Origin: Kordiimonas lipolytica
GTDB lineage: Bacteria > Pseudomonadota > Alphaproteobacteria > Sphingomonadales > Kordiimonadaceae
Length of the DNA stretch: 64,000 bases
Direction of reading: 5' to 3'
Assembly: GCF_001550065.1 (NCBI RefSeq)
Contig: NZ_LRUB01000013.1
Location: forward strand, 1-64,000
The translations under genes and the position numbers were made by a program. Under the pieces are notes generated by a model. It was given only the letters and a program-made list of their open reading frames with translations. It was not told the DNA's origin and ran no database searches. Positions 49,976 through 59,595 of the stretch are shown piece after piece; within the stretch, counting starts at the first letter, position 1, and every line of letters starts with the position of its first letter.

Positions 49976-50473
49976 ATGAGCATAGAGACGCCCGAAATCG
50001 GAATCATTATGGGTAGCCAGTCTGACTGGCCGACAATGAAGCACGCAGCCGATGTGCTTGATGAACTTGGCGTGTCTTATGAGACCCGCATCGTTTCCGC
50101 CCACCGTACCCCTGACCGCCTGTATGACTATGCCAAGACCGCGCGTGACCGCGGGTTCAAGTGCATTATCGCGGGTGCGGGCGGTGCGGCGCACCTGCCG
50201 GGGATGGCCGCAGCCATGACCCCGCTGCCGGTCTTCGGGGTGCCTGTTAAATCCAGCATGCTTTCGGGCAAGGACAGCCTGCTGTCGATCGTGCAGATGC
50301 CGGGCGGTGTGCCTGTTGGTACGCTCGCAATCGGCAAGGCAGGGGCCAAGAATGCCGGCCTTCTGGCGGCAGCCGTGATCGCCCTGATGGATGAAGAAGT
50401 TGCTGCCAAGCTCGATGCCTGGCGCGCCGCGCAAACTGAAAGCGTGGCTGAAATTCCTGTAGACGACGCTTAA
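49976..50473 (+). CDS. purE: 5-(carboxyamino)imidazole ribonucleotide mutase
   Basis: This 165-residue enzyme of purine synthesis shows the substrate motif [19 protein letters not shown] and [16 protein letters not shown], then [26 protein letters not shown]. The ATG at 49976 fits the family length; the frame begins 28 codons earlier without support. purK follows 28 bp later, forming the usual purEK operon. Confidence 0.95.
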   Translation: MSIETPEIGIIMGSQSDWPTMKHAADVLDELGVSYETRIVSAHRTPDRLYDYAKTARDRGFKCIIAGAGGAAHLPGMAAAMTPLPVFGVPVKSSMLSGKDSLLSIVQMPGGVPVGTLAIGKAGAKNAGLLAAAVIALMDEEVAAKLDAWRAAQTESVAEIPVDDA

Positions 50474-50500
50474 CCGCTAACTGCAAAGGCAGGACCCCGC

Positions 50501-51577
50501 ATGACACAGATCGCACCAGGTGGAAAAATTGGAATTCTAGGCGGTGGCCAGCTTGGCCGCATGCTCGCCTTGGCAGCTGCCCGCCTTGGCTATCGGTGCC
50601 ATATCTTTTGCCCCGATGTTCGCAGCCCGGCCTTTCATGTGGCCAGCGATTTCACCATCGCTGAATATGAAAATGAAGACGCGCTCGCAGAATTTGCCTC
50701 CAGCGTCGATGTAGCGACCTACGAATTTGAAAACGTCCCGGCCCGCACGGCTGAGATCGTGGCAAAGGAAACGCTGCTGCGCCCTGGCGCGCGTGCGCTC
50801 GAAGTGTCGCAGGACCGTCTGGTCGAGAAGAAATTCCTTAATGAGTGCGGTGTGAAAACCGCGCCCTTCATGCCTTTCCAGACCCAGGAAGAGCTGGATG
50901 AGGCCTTCAAGGAAATTGGCCGCCCGTCTGTCGCCAAGACCCGCCGGTTTGGCTATGACGGCAAGGGCCAGTTGATGATCAAGGCCCGCAAGGACGTGGA
51001 CCTTGTCATGGATGTCACCAAGGGTGCGCCTGCCATCCTTGAAGGGTTCGTGACATTCGACCGCGAGATCAGCGTTGTTGTGGCGCGCTCGGCATCGGGC
51101 GATGTGGCGGCTTTCCCCGTGGCGGAAAACGTGCACACCAACCATATTCTGGACACCAGCACGGTGCCGGCGCAAATCTCTGAAGTGGTCGAGGCCAAGG
51201 CCAAGGTAATGGCAACCCGTATCGCCAATGCGCTTGAATATATCGGCGTGATGACCGTTGAGATGTTCGTGAGCGACGGCACAGGCGAGATTGTGGTCAA
51301 CGAGATCGCCCCGCGCGTGCACAACAGCGGCCATTGGACCATTGAAGGTGCTGTCACCAGCCAGTTCGAACAGCATATCCGCGCCATCTGTGACCTGCCG
51401 CTTGGGGGCACCGATGCCAAGGGCAAGGTATTGATGAAAAACCTTCTGGGCGAAGATATCCTGGATTGGGAGAAATACCTCTCTGACCCTAAGGCTCACT
51501 TCCACCACTATGGCAAGCTGGAGCCGCGCGAAGGCCGCAAGATGGGCCACGTGACCTGGGTTAACCCAGACGAATAG
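50501..51577 (+). CDS. purK: N5-carboxyaminoimidazole ribonucleotide synthase
   Basis: This 358-residue ATP-grasp enzyme uses bicarbonate and ATP. The N-terminal GILGGGQLGRMLALAAARLGY, the ATP-binding loop KTRRFGYDGKGQ and the metal-binding VNEIAPRVHNSGHWT are clear. It acts with purE in the step from AIR to CAIR. A terminator follows the stop. Confidence 0.96.
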   Translation: MTQIAPGGKIGILGGGQLGRMLALAAARLGYRCHIFCPDVRSPAFHVASDFTIAEYENEDALAEFASSVDVATYEFENVPARTAEIVAKETLLRPGARALEVSQDRLVEKKFLNECGVKTAPFMPFQTQEELDEAFKEIGRPSVAKTRRFGYDGKGQLMIKARKDVDLVMDVTKGAPAILEGFVTFDREISVVVARSASGDVAAFPVAENVHTNHILDTSTVPAQISEVVEAKAKVMATRIANALEYIGVMTVEMFVSDGTGEIVVNEIAPRVHNSGHWTIEGAVTSQFEQHIRAICDLPLGGTDAKGKVLMKNLLGEDILDWEKYLSDPKAHFHHYGKLEPREGRKMGHVTWVNPDE

Positions 51578-51605
51578 ACGCTGGCGAATAAACGCAGGAA
51601 GCGAG

Positions 51606-51630
51606 AGGGAGGCCGCAGCCTCCCTTTTTT
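51606..51630 (+). terminator. Terminator after purK
   Basis: AGGGAGGC-CGCA-GCCTCCCT is followed by TTTTT. On the other strand it lies just after the yjhX-family stop codon. Confidence 0.88.
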
Positions 51631-51633
51631 GTT

Positions 51634-51891
51634 TTATTTGTTGTCCAGCTGGGCGCGGACACTGGCCAGCCCATGCATGGTGATGCGGTAAGGCCCGCCG
51701 CCACGGCTGGCGATGAAGCCGCGCCGCTTCATTTTTCGGAACAGGCCAACGCTGAAGCCCGCAAGGCGCCAGCCTTCGCGGTTCACACAATTGGCTTCAA
51801 TAATTTTCCTGCGCTCGTCGCGTTCAATAAGAATAGCGCCGCCCTGCGCCAAAGCATGCAGCGCGCGCTGTTCGGATTTCGAAATATTCAA
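51634..51891 (-). CDS. yjhX: YjhX / UPF0386 family toxin-like protein
   Basis: This 85-residue protein matches YjhX: MNISKSEQRALHALAQGGAI, ANCVNREGWRLAGFSVGLFRKMKRRGFI and PYRITMHGLASVRAQLDNK. In E. coli YjhX is a toxin that inhibits topoisomerase I, balanced by YjhQ. No antitoxin-like gene is adjacent here, which suggests either a benign homologue or an unlinked antidote. It shares a terminator with the convergent purK. Confidence 0.85.
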   Translation of the reverse strand: MNISKSEQRALHALAQGGAILIERDERRKIIEANCVNREGWRLAGFSVGLFRKMKRRGFIASRGGGPYRITMHGLASVRAQLDNK

Positions 51892-52124
51892 TGGGGAAAC
51901 TCCGCCACATAGAAAAGGGCTCCGCCCACGCGGGTGGGGGAGGGTTTCTATTTCCCTGCCGCCTCAAGTGGGGCAGGGCCTAGCGGGTCTCTGACAGTAG
52001 TTTCACAAACGCTCCGTATCTGGAACGCTATTCATAGCGGAAGCGGGCGGGGCCTGTCTAGTTCCAGAAAGTTGTAATGATATAACTTTTGGTATAAGGT
52101 TGCCACATCAGGTGGGGAGGCCTT

Positions 52125-52592
52125 ATGCGACATTGGATATTTGGCATTTCAGCCATGCTGCTTGCGGGGTGCGCTTCAGCGCCGACGGCGGGTGAGTGGC
52201 CGGAAATGAAAATCGACCGGTCAGAGCTTGAGCGCGTCTCGCTGAAGGGCCGGATTGTTATCATTGAACAGGTGCCGCGTTTCCTGCAGTTCGGCAGCGC
52301 GCGCATCGTCAGCCCCAGTCTTGACCATTATCTGTTTTGGGATTTCTGCCGCGGCTCCGGCCTTGTGTGGCAGATGGTTGCGCTCAGGCCGGATGACCGC
52401 GCCAGTTCCGGCTGGTCTTTCACGCGCACCAGAGCCATACCTGCCACACAGAATCACGCGGCAGAAACACAGGTCACCGAAGGCTTTGTGGAAAGACGCA
52501 TCGTCGGGTATGCGGATCTCAAGAAGGCTGGTCTTGCCTTCTTCAAGCCCGGCGCCATCAAGTGCGATGCTACTTATGGCGACCCGATTTGA
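52125..52592 (+). CDS. Lipoprotein of unknown function
   Basis: This 155-residue protein has a lipoprotein signal (about 1-16) with lipobox LLAGC. The mature part is compact and beta-rich (IVIIEQVPRFLQFGSARIV, CRGSGLVWQMVALRP) with two further Cys (CRGS, KCDATYGD). No known domain. The ATG at 52125 follows a GGGGAGG site. It is convergent with the methyltransferase gene. Confidence 0.72.
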   Translation: MRHWIFGISAMLLAGCASAPTAGEWPEMKIDRSELERVSLKGRIVIIEQVPRFLQFGSARIVSPSLDHYLFWDFCRGSGLVWQMVALRPDDRASSGWSFTRTRAIPATQNHAAETQVTEGFVERRIVGYADLKKAGLAFFKPGAIKCDATYGDPI

Positions 52593-52598
52593 AGCGGC

Positions 52599-53258
52599 CT
52601 AGCGCTCCAGAATCCAGGTGGCGTGTTCGGCGTGGACCTTGAAACCGTATTTATCGGCGAAGGCATAGACGATATCGCGCATGGGGAAGCCTTTTGACCG
52701 GCTCCAGTGCCAGTCGTCGCCGGTGATCTGGGCGTCGGGCCACAGCTCATGGCACACTTCAAGGTCAATGGCCTGCTTGTTGGCGTCGATATACACCAGC
52801 TCAGGCTCGAAGCCCTTTTCCTTCAGTTCATAAAGCGCGTCAGGTGACAGACCGCGGTAAGGCACGAAGCGGCCCTCAAACCCGCGCAGATTCGCAAGCG
52901 CCGTGGGGAAAGGGCCCTGGCGCTCAACGTCTGCAGCGAAGCGCTTCTGGTCTGCCATATCAGGGTATTCACGCGTCAGCTTCGGGCGGCCCACATAACG
53001 CTGGACCTGCTCGATCAGATGATCGCTCCAGGGGTCCACGCCCACGAGTTTCAGCTCAGGGTCCAGGCTCAGCCAGCGCTTCGCACTTGAGCACAGGAAA
53101 CAGCCGATCTCCAGCATATAGCGGGGCTTACGCTTGCGGATGATCTCATCCACCATGTCCCGGCCATAGCCCCCCAGCGTATAGTCCCACGCCACGAGGC
53201 CTTCGGTCTCAGGCCATGGGTTTTCCGCCAGCAGCTTTTCAAATGCAGTATCGGTCAT
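52599..53258 (-). CDS. Class I SAM-dependent methyltransferase-like protein
   Basis: This 219-residue protein has a Rossmann-like nucleotide motif YMLEIGCFLCSSAKRWL, then VGVDPWSDHLIEQVQRYVG and VYIDANKQAIDLEV, typical of Methyltransf_24-type class I enzymes. The second Asp motif aligns with the substrate-binding loop. The substrate is unknown; sugar, lipid or small-molecule methylation are all possible. The ATG at 53256-53258 gives the best start. It sits downstream of tal on the reverse strand after a terminator. Confidence 0.72.
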   Translation of the reverse strand: MTDTAFEKLLAENPWPETEGLVAWDYTLGGYGRDMVDEIIRKRKPRYMLEIGCFLCSSAKRWLSLDPELKLVGVDPWSDHLIEQVQRYVGRPKLTREYPDMADQKRFAADVERQGPFPTALANLRGFEGRFVPYRGLSPDALYELKEKGFEPELVYIDANKQAIDLEVCHELWPDAQITGDDWHWSRSKGFPMRDIVYAFADKYGFKVHAEHATWILER

Positions 53259-53278
53259 GCTATGCCCCGGATACAAAA

Positions 53279-53301
53279 AGGGCGCGGGGTTGCCGCGCCC
53301 T
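53279..53301 (-). terminator. Terminator after tal (reverse strand)
   Basis: On the reverse strand AGGGCGCGG-CAACC-CCGCGCCCT is followed by TTTTT. It separates tal from the methyltransferase gene. Confidence 0.88.
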
Positions 53302-53315
53302 GATCGCTTGAATGC

Positions 53316-53969
53316 TTAAAGGATCGAGAAGCCGGTGGCTGCCCAGTCCTTGTCGAAGCCCGCGAGGCCGTTGGTGGTCAGCGGGTGGTTGAACAGTTTC
53401 CGCAGCACGTCGATCGGGAAAGTGGCAACGTCGGCACCGATGCGCGCGCTTTCCAGGATGTGCGTGGGGTGGCGAACGGAAGCCACCAGGATTTCTGTGT
53501 CGAAGTTATAGTTGTCATAGATGTTGCGGATGTCTTCAATCAGCTCCATGCCGTTGAAGCCAACATCGTCATGACGGCCCACGAACGGGGAAATGAAGCT
53601 CGCGCCTGCCTTGGCAGCCAGCAGCGCCTGGTTGGCAGAGAAACACAGCGTCACGTTCACCATGATGCCTTCAGCGCGCAGCGCCTTACAGGTTTTGAGG
53701 CCTTCGATTGTCAGTGGAACCTTGACCGCGATATTGTCTGCGATCTTGGCGCACTTGAGGCCTTCCTTCAGCATGGTCTCATGGTCGTGGGCAACGGTTT
53801 CGGCGGATACCGGGCCGTCCACTTCCTTGGCGATCTCGGTGATCACTTCAAAGAATTCGCGGCCAGCTTTCTTGATCAGCGACGGGTTGGTGGTTACGCC
53901 GTCCAGAAGGCCCGTGGCATTGGCTTCACGGATTTCATCGATGTTGGCGGTATCCAGGAAAAATTTCAT
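53316..53969 (-). CDS. tal: Transaldolase / fructose-6-phosphate aldolase family
   Basis: This 217-residue enzyme of the short transaldolase class shows [14 protein letters not shown] at the N-terminus, TNPSLI, the Schiff-base Lys in [12 protein letters not shown] and [11 protein letters not shown]. The family includes TalB-like transaldolases and fructose-6-phosphate aldolase; the short form suggests the former or the latter. It complements the tkt elsewhere in the window. ATG 53967-53969 follows AAGGAG. Confidence 0.92.
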   Translation of the reverse strand: MKFFLDTANIDEIREANATGLLDGVTTNPSLIKKAGREFFEVITEIAKEVDGPVSAETVAHDHETMLKEGLKCAKIADNIAVKVPLTIEGLKTCKALRAEGIMVNVTLCFSANQALLAAKAGASFISPFVGRHDDVGFNGMELIEDIRNIYDNYNFDTEILVASVRHPTHILESARIGADVATFPIDVLRKLFNHPLTTNGLAGFDKDWAATGFSIL

Positions 53970-54151
53970 TGTTAGCTCCTTCGGCACTCCGGCGCGCGGA
54001 GTGGGTCCCAATATTCAGTGGCGGTTGCTGTTCTATATATCGGCAAATCGCGCCAGATGCACTCACTATGCATTCACGGCGCTCTTACGTCCGCCTTTTC
54101 GCCGCTTCCCTAATCAAGTTTGGCGGGATTGGCAAGTGTCCTGTGCGGGAA

Positions 54152-55702
54152 TCAGGCCTCGACCGGGTGGCCGCTGCCTTCCTCAGTTTCTGCCTCATCG
54201 GGCATTTTGACAAAGAAGGATGTGATGATCACGAAAAGGGCCGCGGCAAACAGCGCCATGTAGGCGTTATTATAGGCCATCATGGCCGCCTCGCGCTGCA
54301 CCAGCATTTCGCTTATCGCCAGTTGCTGCAATGCTTCCGGGCTGCCGGACATTGAAATCGCCTTGGGCGTGAAAGCGCGCAGGGGGCTGATGCGCTCCAC
54401 AAGCTCAGCGTGGTTGATCTGGCTATAACGGCTCACGAGCGCCACGACGACCGAAATGGCCGCCGCCTGCCCAAGCCCGCGCACTAATGAGAAGACAGAC
54501 GAAGCCTCCACCTGCATTTCATGGCTGATGGACGCGTAGGCGACGGTGGAGGCGATCACGAACAGGATGCCGATGCCGAAGCCGTGCAGAATGGGCGGCA
54601 CCGCCAGAATGAAAGCCGGGGTTTCGGTGGTCAGGTGAATGAAGGGGAACAGGCCCGCCGCCATACAGGCCCCACCAAGCGCGAGCAGAAGCCGCACGCT
54701 CAGGAAATGGGTAAAGCGCGGGGTCAGCATCATGCCCGCCATCATGCCCACGCCGCGCCACATCAGGATCACGCCGGTATCCAGCACGGGGTATCCCATC
54801 AGGTTCTGCATCATGGGCGGCTGCAGCACCACTGACGCCGTCATGTTGCCGGCGGTGATCAAAATCAAGAGCATGCCGATCATATAGTTGCGGTCACGGA
54901 ACAGCGCGGCGGGCAGGAAGGGGCGGCTGCTCGTGCGGCTGTTGACCGTGAAAATCCAGGCTGCTGCCAGGAACACAAGCGCGTAGGCGATGATCTCCGT
55001 GCTTTCGAACCAGTCTTCGCTTTCGCCCCGATCGAGCGCCAACTGCAGCGTGCCGATGGCGATGGCGAGGCTGAAGAAGCCGATGAAATTCAGCTTATGG
55101 CCGGGGAAATGCATGCCGCGCTTCATGGTCATGCCAAGGCCAATGGCTGTCAGAAGGCCCACAGGCAGATTAATGAAGAACACCCAGCGCCAGCTGGCAA
55201 TGTCAGTGATATAGCCGCCGAGCGACGGCCCCAGCACGGGGCCCGCCATGGTGCCCATGCCAAAGAGTGCCATCAGGCGCGCGCGGTCGGCATTATCGGT
55301 GGACATGCGGTTCATGGTGGCGATGGCAAGCGGGATCAGCGGTGCCCCCGCCGCACCCTGCAAAATGCGGGCGGCCAGCATGGCCTCAAGTGTGATCGCC
55401 AGCCCGCACAATACGGACGCCAGCGTGAAGACGGAAACCGACAGGATCATCAGCCTTTTCACGCCAAAGCGGCTCGCGGCCCAGCCCACAAGGGGCGTCA
55501 GCACCACGGCGGCGATGATATAGGTGGTGACCACCCAGCTGATCTGGTCGAAGGTGGCCTGCAGCGTGCCGCGCATTTCCGGCAGCGCCACATTGACAAT
55601 GGTGGCGTCAATCGTGTGCAGCGACACAGCCGCCATCAGGCACAGAAGAAGCCCGGTGCGGTGGTCTGTAATCTCGCTTGCCGGATTGCCGGTGGCTGAC
55701 AT
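54152..55702 (-). CDS. emrB: DHA2-family drug/H+ antiporter (EmrB-like)
   Basis: This 516-residue transporter has 14 membrane helices. The family motifs are visible: IDATIVNVALPEMRGTLQ in helix 1, GWAASRFGVKRLMILSV (motif A) and RILQGAAGAPLIPLAIATM. It forms a tripartite pump with the HlyD-type adaptor encoded upstream and an outer-membrane channel from elsewhere. The start lies 3 bp after the adaptor stop. Substrates are probably uncouplers or hydrophobic drugs, as in EmrB; this is inference. Confidence 0.93.
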   Translation of the reverse strand: MSATGNPASEITDHRTGLLLCLMAAVSLHTIDATIVNVALPEMRGTLQATFDQISWVVTTYIIAAVVLTPLVGWAASRFGVKRLMILSVSVFTLASVLCGLAITLEAMLAARILQGAAGAPLIPLAIATMNRMSTDNADRARLMALFGMGTMAGPVLGPSLGGYITDIASWRWVFFINLPVGLLTAIGLGMTMKRGMHFPGHKLNFIGFFSLAIAIGTLQLALDRGESEDWFESTEIIAYALVFLAAAWIFTVNSRTSSRPFLPAALFRDRNYMIGMLLILITAGNMTASVVLQPPMMQNLMGYPVLDTGVILMWRGVGMMAGMMLTPRFTHFLSVRLLLALGGACMAAGLFPFIHLTTETPAFILAVPPILHGFGIGILFVIASTVAYASISHEMQVEASSVFSLVRGLGQAAAISVVVALVSRYSQINHAELVERISPLRAFTPKAISMSGSPEALQQLAISEMLVQREAAMMAYNNAYMALFAAALFVIITSFFVKMPDEAETEEGSGHPVEA

Positions 55703-55705
55703 GCT

Positions 55706-56734
55706 TTAGAGCCCCAGAAGCGTGAATAGGTCGTCCATGGTGCGCTCATGCCCCGTGTCGATGGAGACTTCGGCGCTCAGCCCCGCGCGTAGGGAGCCGA
55801 TGTCCTGTCCTTCATCAAGTCTGATCTGAACCGGGATTCGCTGGGTTACCTTCACCCAGTTGCCGGTGGCATTCTGGGCCGGAAGTACGGCGAACTCCGC
55901 TCCTGTCGCCGGGTCGATGGACGCAACCTTGCCCTTGAAGTGCACACCCGGCAGCGCGTCGATCAATACGTCGACCGGCTGGCCCACTTTCACATGGGTG
56001 AGGTCCGTTTCCTTGGGATTGGCTTCAACGCGCAGGTCATCATCCACCGTCAGGCCGAAGATGGGGTAGCCTGCCGCAACATATTCGCCGGGGTGCAGGT
56101 CAATCTGCGTGATGGTGCCGCCAGTGCGGGTGCGCACCTTCAGGTGATCCAGCGTGACCTCGGCGGCGCGCACGGCTGCCTTGGCTTTCAAGACCATCGG
56201 GTGCATGTCTGTTTCCAGGTCCGGGTTGCCGCCCAGCTGCGTCAGCGCCATGTTGGCGGCTTCCCGAAGCACTGTCAGCTGACGTTCGGATTCCATCACC
56301 TTGTGGCGATGGCTATCAAGCGTCGCTTCCGAAATATTCTTGTCCTTTGCCAGCGCTTCGGCGCGCTGCAGTTCGCGCTCCTCATAGGCCAGCACTTCTT
56401 CTTCCTTGGCGATGGCTGCCAGGCTTTGGCGGTAGTTGGCGCGCACGGCGGCAACAAGGTTGCGGGCGCTTACGATCCCGGCCTTTGCGTCCATCAGCTT
56501 CACTTGTGCGTCGGCGTCATCCAGTTCTGCGATCACCTCACCCGCGTCCACATGCTGGTTGCGCTTCACGTGCACTTTTGTCACCTCGCCCGAGACGCGG
56601 GCCGCGCCCGTCAGGATGCCGGTGCGCACATAGGCATTGTCGGTGGTGATCATGCGCCCGCCAGACAGGTACACAAAAGCGGCGGTGACGGCGATCAGGG
56701 CAGGGACACTGATATAAAGGAGGATACGCATCAT
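55706..56734 (-). CDS. emrA: HlyD-type membrane fusion protein (EmrA-like)
   Basis: This 342-residue adaptor has an N-terminal membrane helix (ILLYISVPALIAVTAAFVYL), the first lipoyl half (VSGEVTKVHVKRNQHVDAGEVIAEL), an alpha-hairpin (about 85-165) and the second lipoyl half followed by a beta-barrel (LKVRTRTGGTITQIDLHPGEYV). It overlaps the marR stop codon by 3 bases. It links EmrB to the outer membrane. Confidence 0.92.
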   Translation of the reverse strand: MMRILLYISVPALIAVTAAFVYLSGGRMITTDNAYVRTGILTGAARVSGEVTKVHVKRNQHVDAGEVIAELDDADAQVKLMDAKAGIVSARNLVAAVRANYRQSLAAIAKEEEVLAYEERELQRAEALAKDKNISEATLDSHRHKVMESERQLTVLREAANMALTQLGGNPDLETDMHPMVLKAKAAVRAAEVTLDHLKVRTRTGGTITQIDLHPGEYVAAGYPIFGLTVDDDLRVEANPKETDLTHVKVGQPVDVLIDALPGVHFKGKVASIDPATGAEFAVLPAQNATGNWVKVTQRIPVQIRLDEGQDIGSLRAGLSAEVSIDTGHERTMDDLFTLLGL

Positions 56735-57192
56735 TGTTTCTTACTCGTGCTTTGGTCGGTCTTTCTGGCGCTGGCGTCTGCAATGACGCGGTCCATCAGG
56801 TCCATAAGCGTTTCACGCTCGTCGTCAGACAGGGACTGCAGAAAGAGGTCTGAAATATGGTCAATCCGCGCCAGCATGGGGCGGATCACCGGGCCGGTTT
56901 TCTCGGTGATGAACAGGCGGCGGACACGGCGGTCGGAAGCGTCCGTGCGGCGCTCGATCATGCCGCGGGCCTCCAGCGCGTCAACCTGCCGGCATACGCT
57001 CATGGTGGCGATATCAAGCCGGGCGGCCAGTGCCTGCTGGGTAATGCCCGGGTTCCGCCAGACGGAAATCAGCATCTTGGCCTGGGCGCGCGTGACGTCC
57101 AGGTCCTGCTCGGCTTCAAAGCTTTGGCGCACCAGGCGGAACAGGTCTCCCACCTGGAATACGAACGGATTGTTGGTCTTTTCCTGTTTCAT
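56731..57192 (-). CDS. MarR-family repressor
   Basis: This 153-residue winged-helix protein shows QAKMLISVWRNPGITQQALAARLDIATMSVCRQVDALEARGMIERRTDASDRRVRRLFITEKTG, the MarR DNA-binding core and wing. It is the first gene of the marR-emrA-emrB operon and probably represses it until a drug binds. The palindrome at 57216-57254 lies just upstream and is a suitable operator. Confidence 0.93.
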   Translation of the reverse strand: MKQEKTNNPFVFQVGDLFRLVRQSFEAEQDLDVTRAQAKMLISVWRNPGITQQALAARLDIATMSVCRQVDALEARGMIERRTDASDRRVRRLFITEKTGPVIRPMLARIDHISDLFLQSLSDDERETLMDLMDRVIADASARKTDQSTSKKQ

Positions 57193-57215
57193 GGTGCCTT
57201 AAATGGTGCGGTGTA

Positions 57216-57254
57216 ATTAATAAGCAAGCATAATTATAAGCTAAGCTTATTAAT
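57216..57254. promoter_or_regulatory. Probable MarR operator/promoter palindrome
   Basis: ATTAATAAGC (57216-57225) and GCTTATTAAT (57245-57254) are perfect inverted copies 19 bp apart in AT-rich DNA 24 bp before the marR start. A smaller dyad (AAGCATAATTATAAGCTT-like) lies inside. MarR dimers bind AT-rich dyads of this size. Confidence 0.6.
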
Positions 57255-57363
57255 AATTCCTTGTGCGGTGGTTCGGGTGCAATTGCTGTCCTGACTTTTG
57301 TCGCCTATGGTGGCCGGGAATGGTCGCCCCGGTCGGGGCAATGATGCACAGAGGTCTTACCGC

Positions 57364-59595
57364 GTGACGCAGGCGCAACTTTTCAAGGATCAGGAAGTCG
57401 TGAGCGAGGAGGCAGGCGCGCGGATTAGCGTGCTTCTTCCGCTGCCACTCGCGGGTCCCCTGGATTACCGTGTGCCGGATGACCTGCGGGAACGACTGCA
57501 CCCCGGCGTGGTGGTGGAGGTGCCTCTATCTGGCCGCAAGGCCATCGGTGTGGTGTGGCCAACAAAGGGCGGCGGCAAGACATTTCCGCTGGGGAAGCTG
57601 AAACCGGTTGAGCGTATCATCGATGTGCCGCCGCTGATGGACGACCTGATGCGATTCGTCGATTGGGTATCGGCCTATACGCTCTCGAGCCAGGGGGCGG
57701 TCTTGCGCATGTGCCTGTCTGTCCCTGCGGCTTTTGGTGAGGTGCCGGTAAAAAGGCACTATGTGTGTGCCCCAAATGTGCCCGAGGGCCTTCGCATGAC
57801 CCCCGCGCGGGAGGCGGTCTTGAAGGTGCTTTCTGACGGCAAGCCGCGCATGGCGCCGGAGGTTGCCTCGCTCGCGGGCGTGTCGGACGGCGTGGTGCGG
57901 GGCCTTGCGGACGCGGGCGCCCTGGTGGCGCTGGATATTTCCGTCGACCAGCCTTATCCGCAGCCGGATACGGCCATCAAAGGCCCGAAACTGTCGGGCG
58001 AGCAGACGGAAGCGGCAGAGGCGATTCGCGCCGTCGTGTGGGAAGGCGGCTTCAAGCCTTTCCTGTTGGACGGCATCACCGGGTCGGGCAAAACCGAGGT
58101 TTATTTTGAAGGCCTAGCCGAAGCCCTGCAGGAAAAAGGCACACAGGTTCTGGTGCTGGTGCCTGAGATCGCGCTGACGAGCCAGTGGCTGGAGCGCTTT
58201 GAGGCCCGCTTTGGTGTCGCGCCCGTGGTGTGGCATTCGGAAGTGGGGCAGGCTGAGCGCAGGCGCGCCTGGCGGGCGGTGGCATCCGGCGATGCCCGTG
58301 TGGTGGTGGGCGCGCGCTCAGCCCTGTTCCTGCCGTTCAAGAAACTGGCTTTCATCACGGTGGACGAAGAGCACGACCCTTCCTTCAAGCAGGAAGAAGG
58401 GGTTTTGTATCACGCCCGCGACATGGCGGTGGTGCGGGCCATGCAGGCCAAGTGCCCGGTGGTATTGGCCAGCGCGACGCCAAGCCTAGAGACGCAAGTG
58501 AATGCGGACGAAGGCAAATATGAGGTGCTGAAGCTTCGGGAGCGCCACGGTGTGGCCGTGCTGCCGGAAATGCGCGCCGTGGACATGCGCGCTGAACCGC
58601 CTGAAGCAGGTACCTGGCTGTCGCCAATACTCGTTCGCGAGATCGAGGAAACGCTGGCGGCGGGCGAGCAGGTGATGCTGTTCCTGAACCGTCGCGGCTA
58701 TGCGCCTCTCACACTCTGCCGCACTTGCGGGCACCGCATTGAATGCCCCAGTTGTTCAGCCTGGCTGGTGGAACACCGCTTCCGTCAGGAACTGCAATGC
58801 CACCACTGCGGCCACATGGAGCCGATCCCCGAAGCCTGCCCAACGTGCGAAAGCAAGGAAAGCCTGGTGGCCTGTGGGCCCGGCGTGGAGCGCCTGTTTG
58901 AGGAAGTGACCCGCCGGTTTGCGGACGCCCGCACCAGCGTGATGACCAGCGACACGATGATGAGCCCCAGCCAGACTGCAGCGGTGGTGAAGGAAATTGC
59001 GGGCGGGCATCTGGATATCGTGATCGGCACCCAGATTGTCACCAAGGGATACCATTTCCCCAACCTGACGCTCGTTGGCGTGGTGGACGCTGACTTGGGC
59101 CTTCGGGGCGGGGACCTGCGCGCGGGCGAACGCACCTACCAGCAGCTGGTGCAGGTGGCGGGCCGGGCGGGCCGGGCGGAAAAGCCGGGCAAGGTGTTGC
59201 TGCAGAGTTATGAGCCCGAGCACCCGGTGGTGCAGGCGCTCCTGACCGGGGACGGTGACGCCTTCATGGCGGCAGAAAAGACTGCCCGCGCCCAATATCA
59301 TATGCCGCCCTTCGGCAAGCTTGTGGCGGTGATCCTTTCGGGGCCTGAGATGGCAGAGGTGCTGGAGGTGGGTCGCGCGCTTGCCAAAGCCGCTCCCGTG
59401 GAGCACGGCGTGGATATCGTGGGCCCGGCGCCCGCGCCCATGGTGCGCATTCGCGGCCAGCACCGTTTCCGGATGCTGCTGCATGCCAAGAAGCATGTGA
59501 AGGTGCAGCAACTGGTGCGGGCCTGGATGATGCGGGTAAAGCCGAAATCAAGCGTCCGCATCAAGGTGGACATCGACCCCTATAGCTTCATGTAA
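57364..59595 (+). CDS. priA: Primosomal helicase PriA
   Basis: This enzyme of about 743 residues restarts stalled replication forks. Walker A GITGSGKTEVYFE, the DEEHD box (TVDEEHDPSFKQEEG), the zinc-binding Cys region (CRTCGHRIECPSC, CHHCGHMEPIPEACPTC) and the helicase motif TQIVTKGYHFPNLTLVGVVDADL are all present. The start is not certain: GTG 57364 follows AGAGG, and GTG 57400 is an alternative; the frame also extends to 57298. It is divergent from marR. Confidence 0.95.
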   Translation: MTQAQLFKDQEVVSEEAGARISVLLPLPLAGPLDYRVPDDLRERLHPGVVVEVPLSGRKAIGVVWPTKGGGKTFPLGKLKPVERIIDVPPLMDDLMRFVDWVSAYTLSSQGAVLRMCLSVPAAFGEVPVKRHYVCAPNVPEGLRMTPAREAVLKVLSDGKPRMAPEVASLAGVSDGVVRGLADAGALVALDISVDQPYPQPDTAIKGPKLSGEQTEAAEAIRAVVWEGGFKPFLLDGITGSGKTEVYFEGLAEALQEKGTQVLVLVPEIALTSQWLERFEARFGVAPVVWHSEVGQAERRRAWRAVASGDARVVVGARSALFLPFKKLAFITVDEEHDPSFKQEEGVLYHARDMAVVRAMQAKCPVVLASATPSLETQVNADEGKYEVLKLRERHGVAVLPEMRAVDMRAEPPEAGTWLSPILVREIEETLAAGEQVMLFLNRRGYAPLTLCRTCGHRIECPSCSAWLVEHRFRQELQCHHCGHMEPIPEACPTCESKESLVACGPGVERLFEEVTRRFADARTSVMTSDTMMSPSQTAAVVKEIAGGHLDIVIGTQIVTKGYHFPNLTLVGVVDADLGLRGGDLRAGERTYQQLVQVAGRAGRAEKPGKVLLQSYEPEHPVVQALLTGDGDAFMAAEKTARAQYHMPPFGKLVAVILSGPEMAEVLEVGRALAKAAPVEHGVDIVGPAPAPMVRIRGQHRFRMLLHAKKHVKVQQLVRAWMMRVKPKSSVRIKVDIDPYSFM

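Noticed and set aside
51945..51985. GC-rich hairpin (CCCTGCC...GGGGCAGGG) between the yjhX-family gene and the lipoprotein gene
   Set aside because: It has no T run, and the similarity to other intergenic GC-rich stretches is too weak to call a repeat family.
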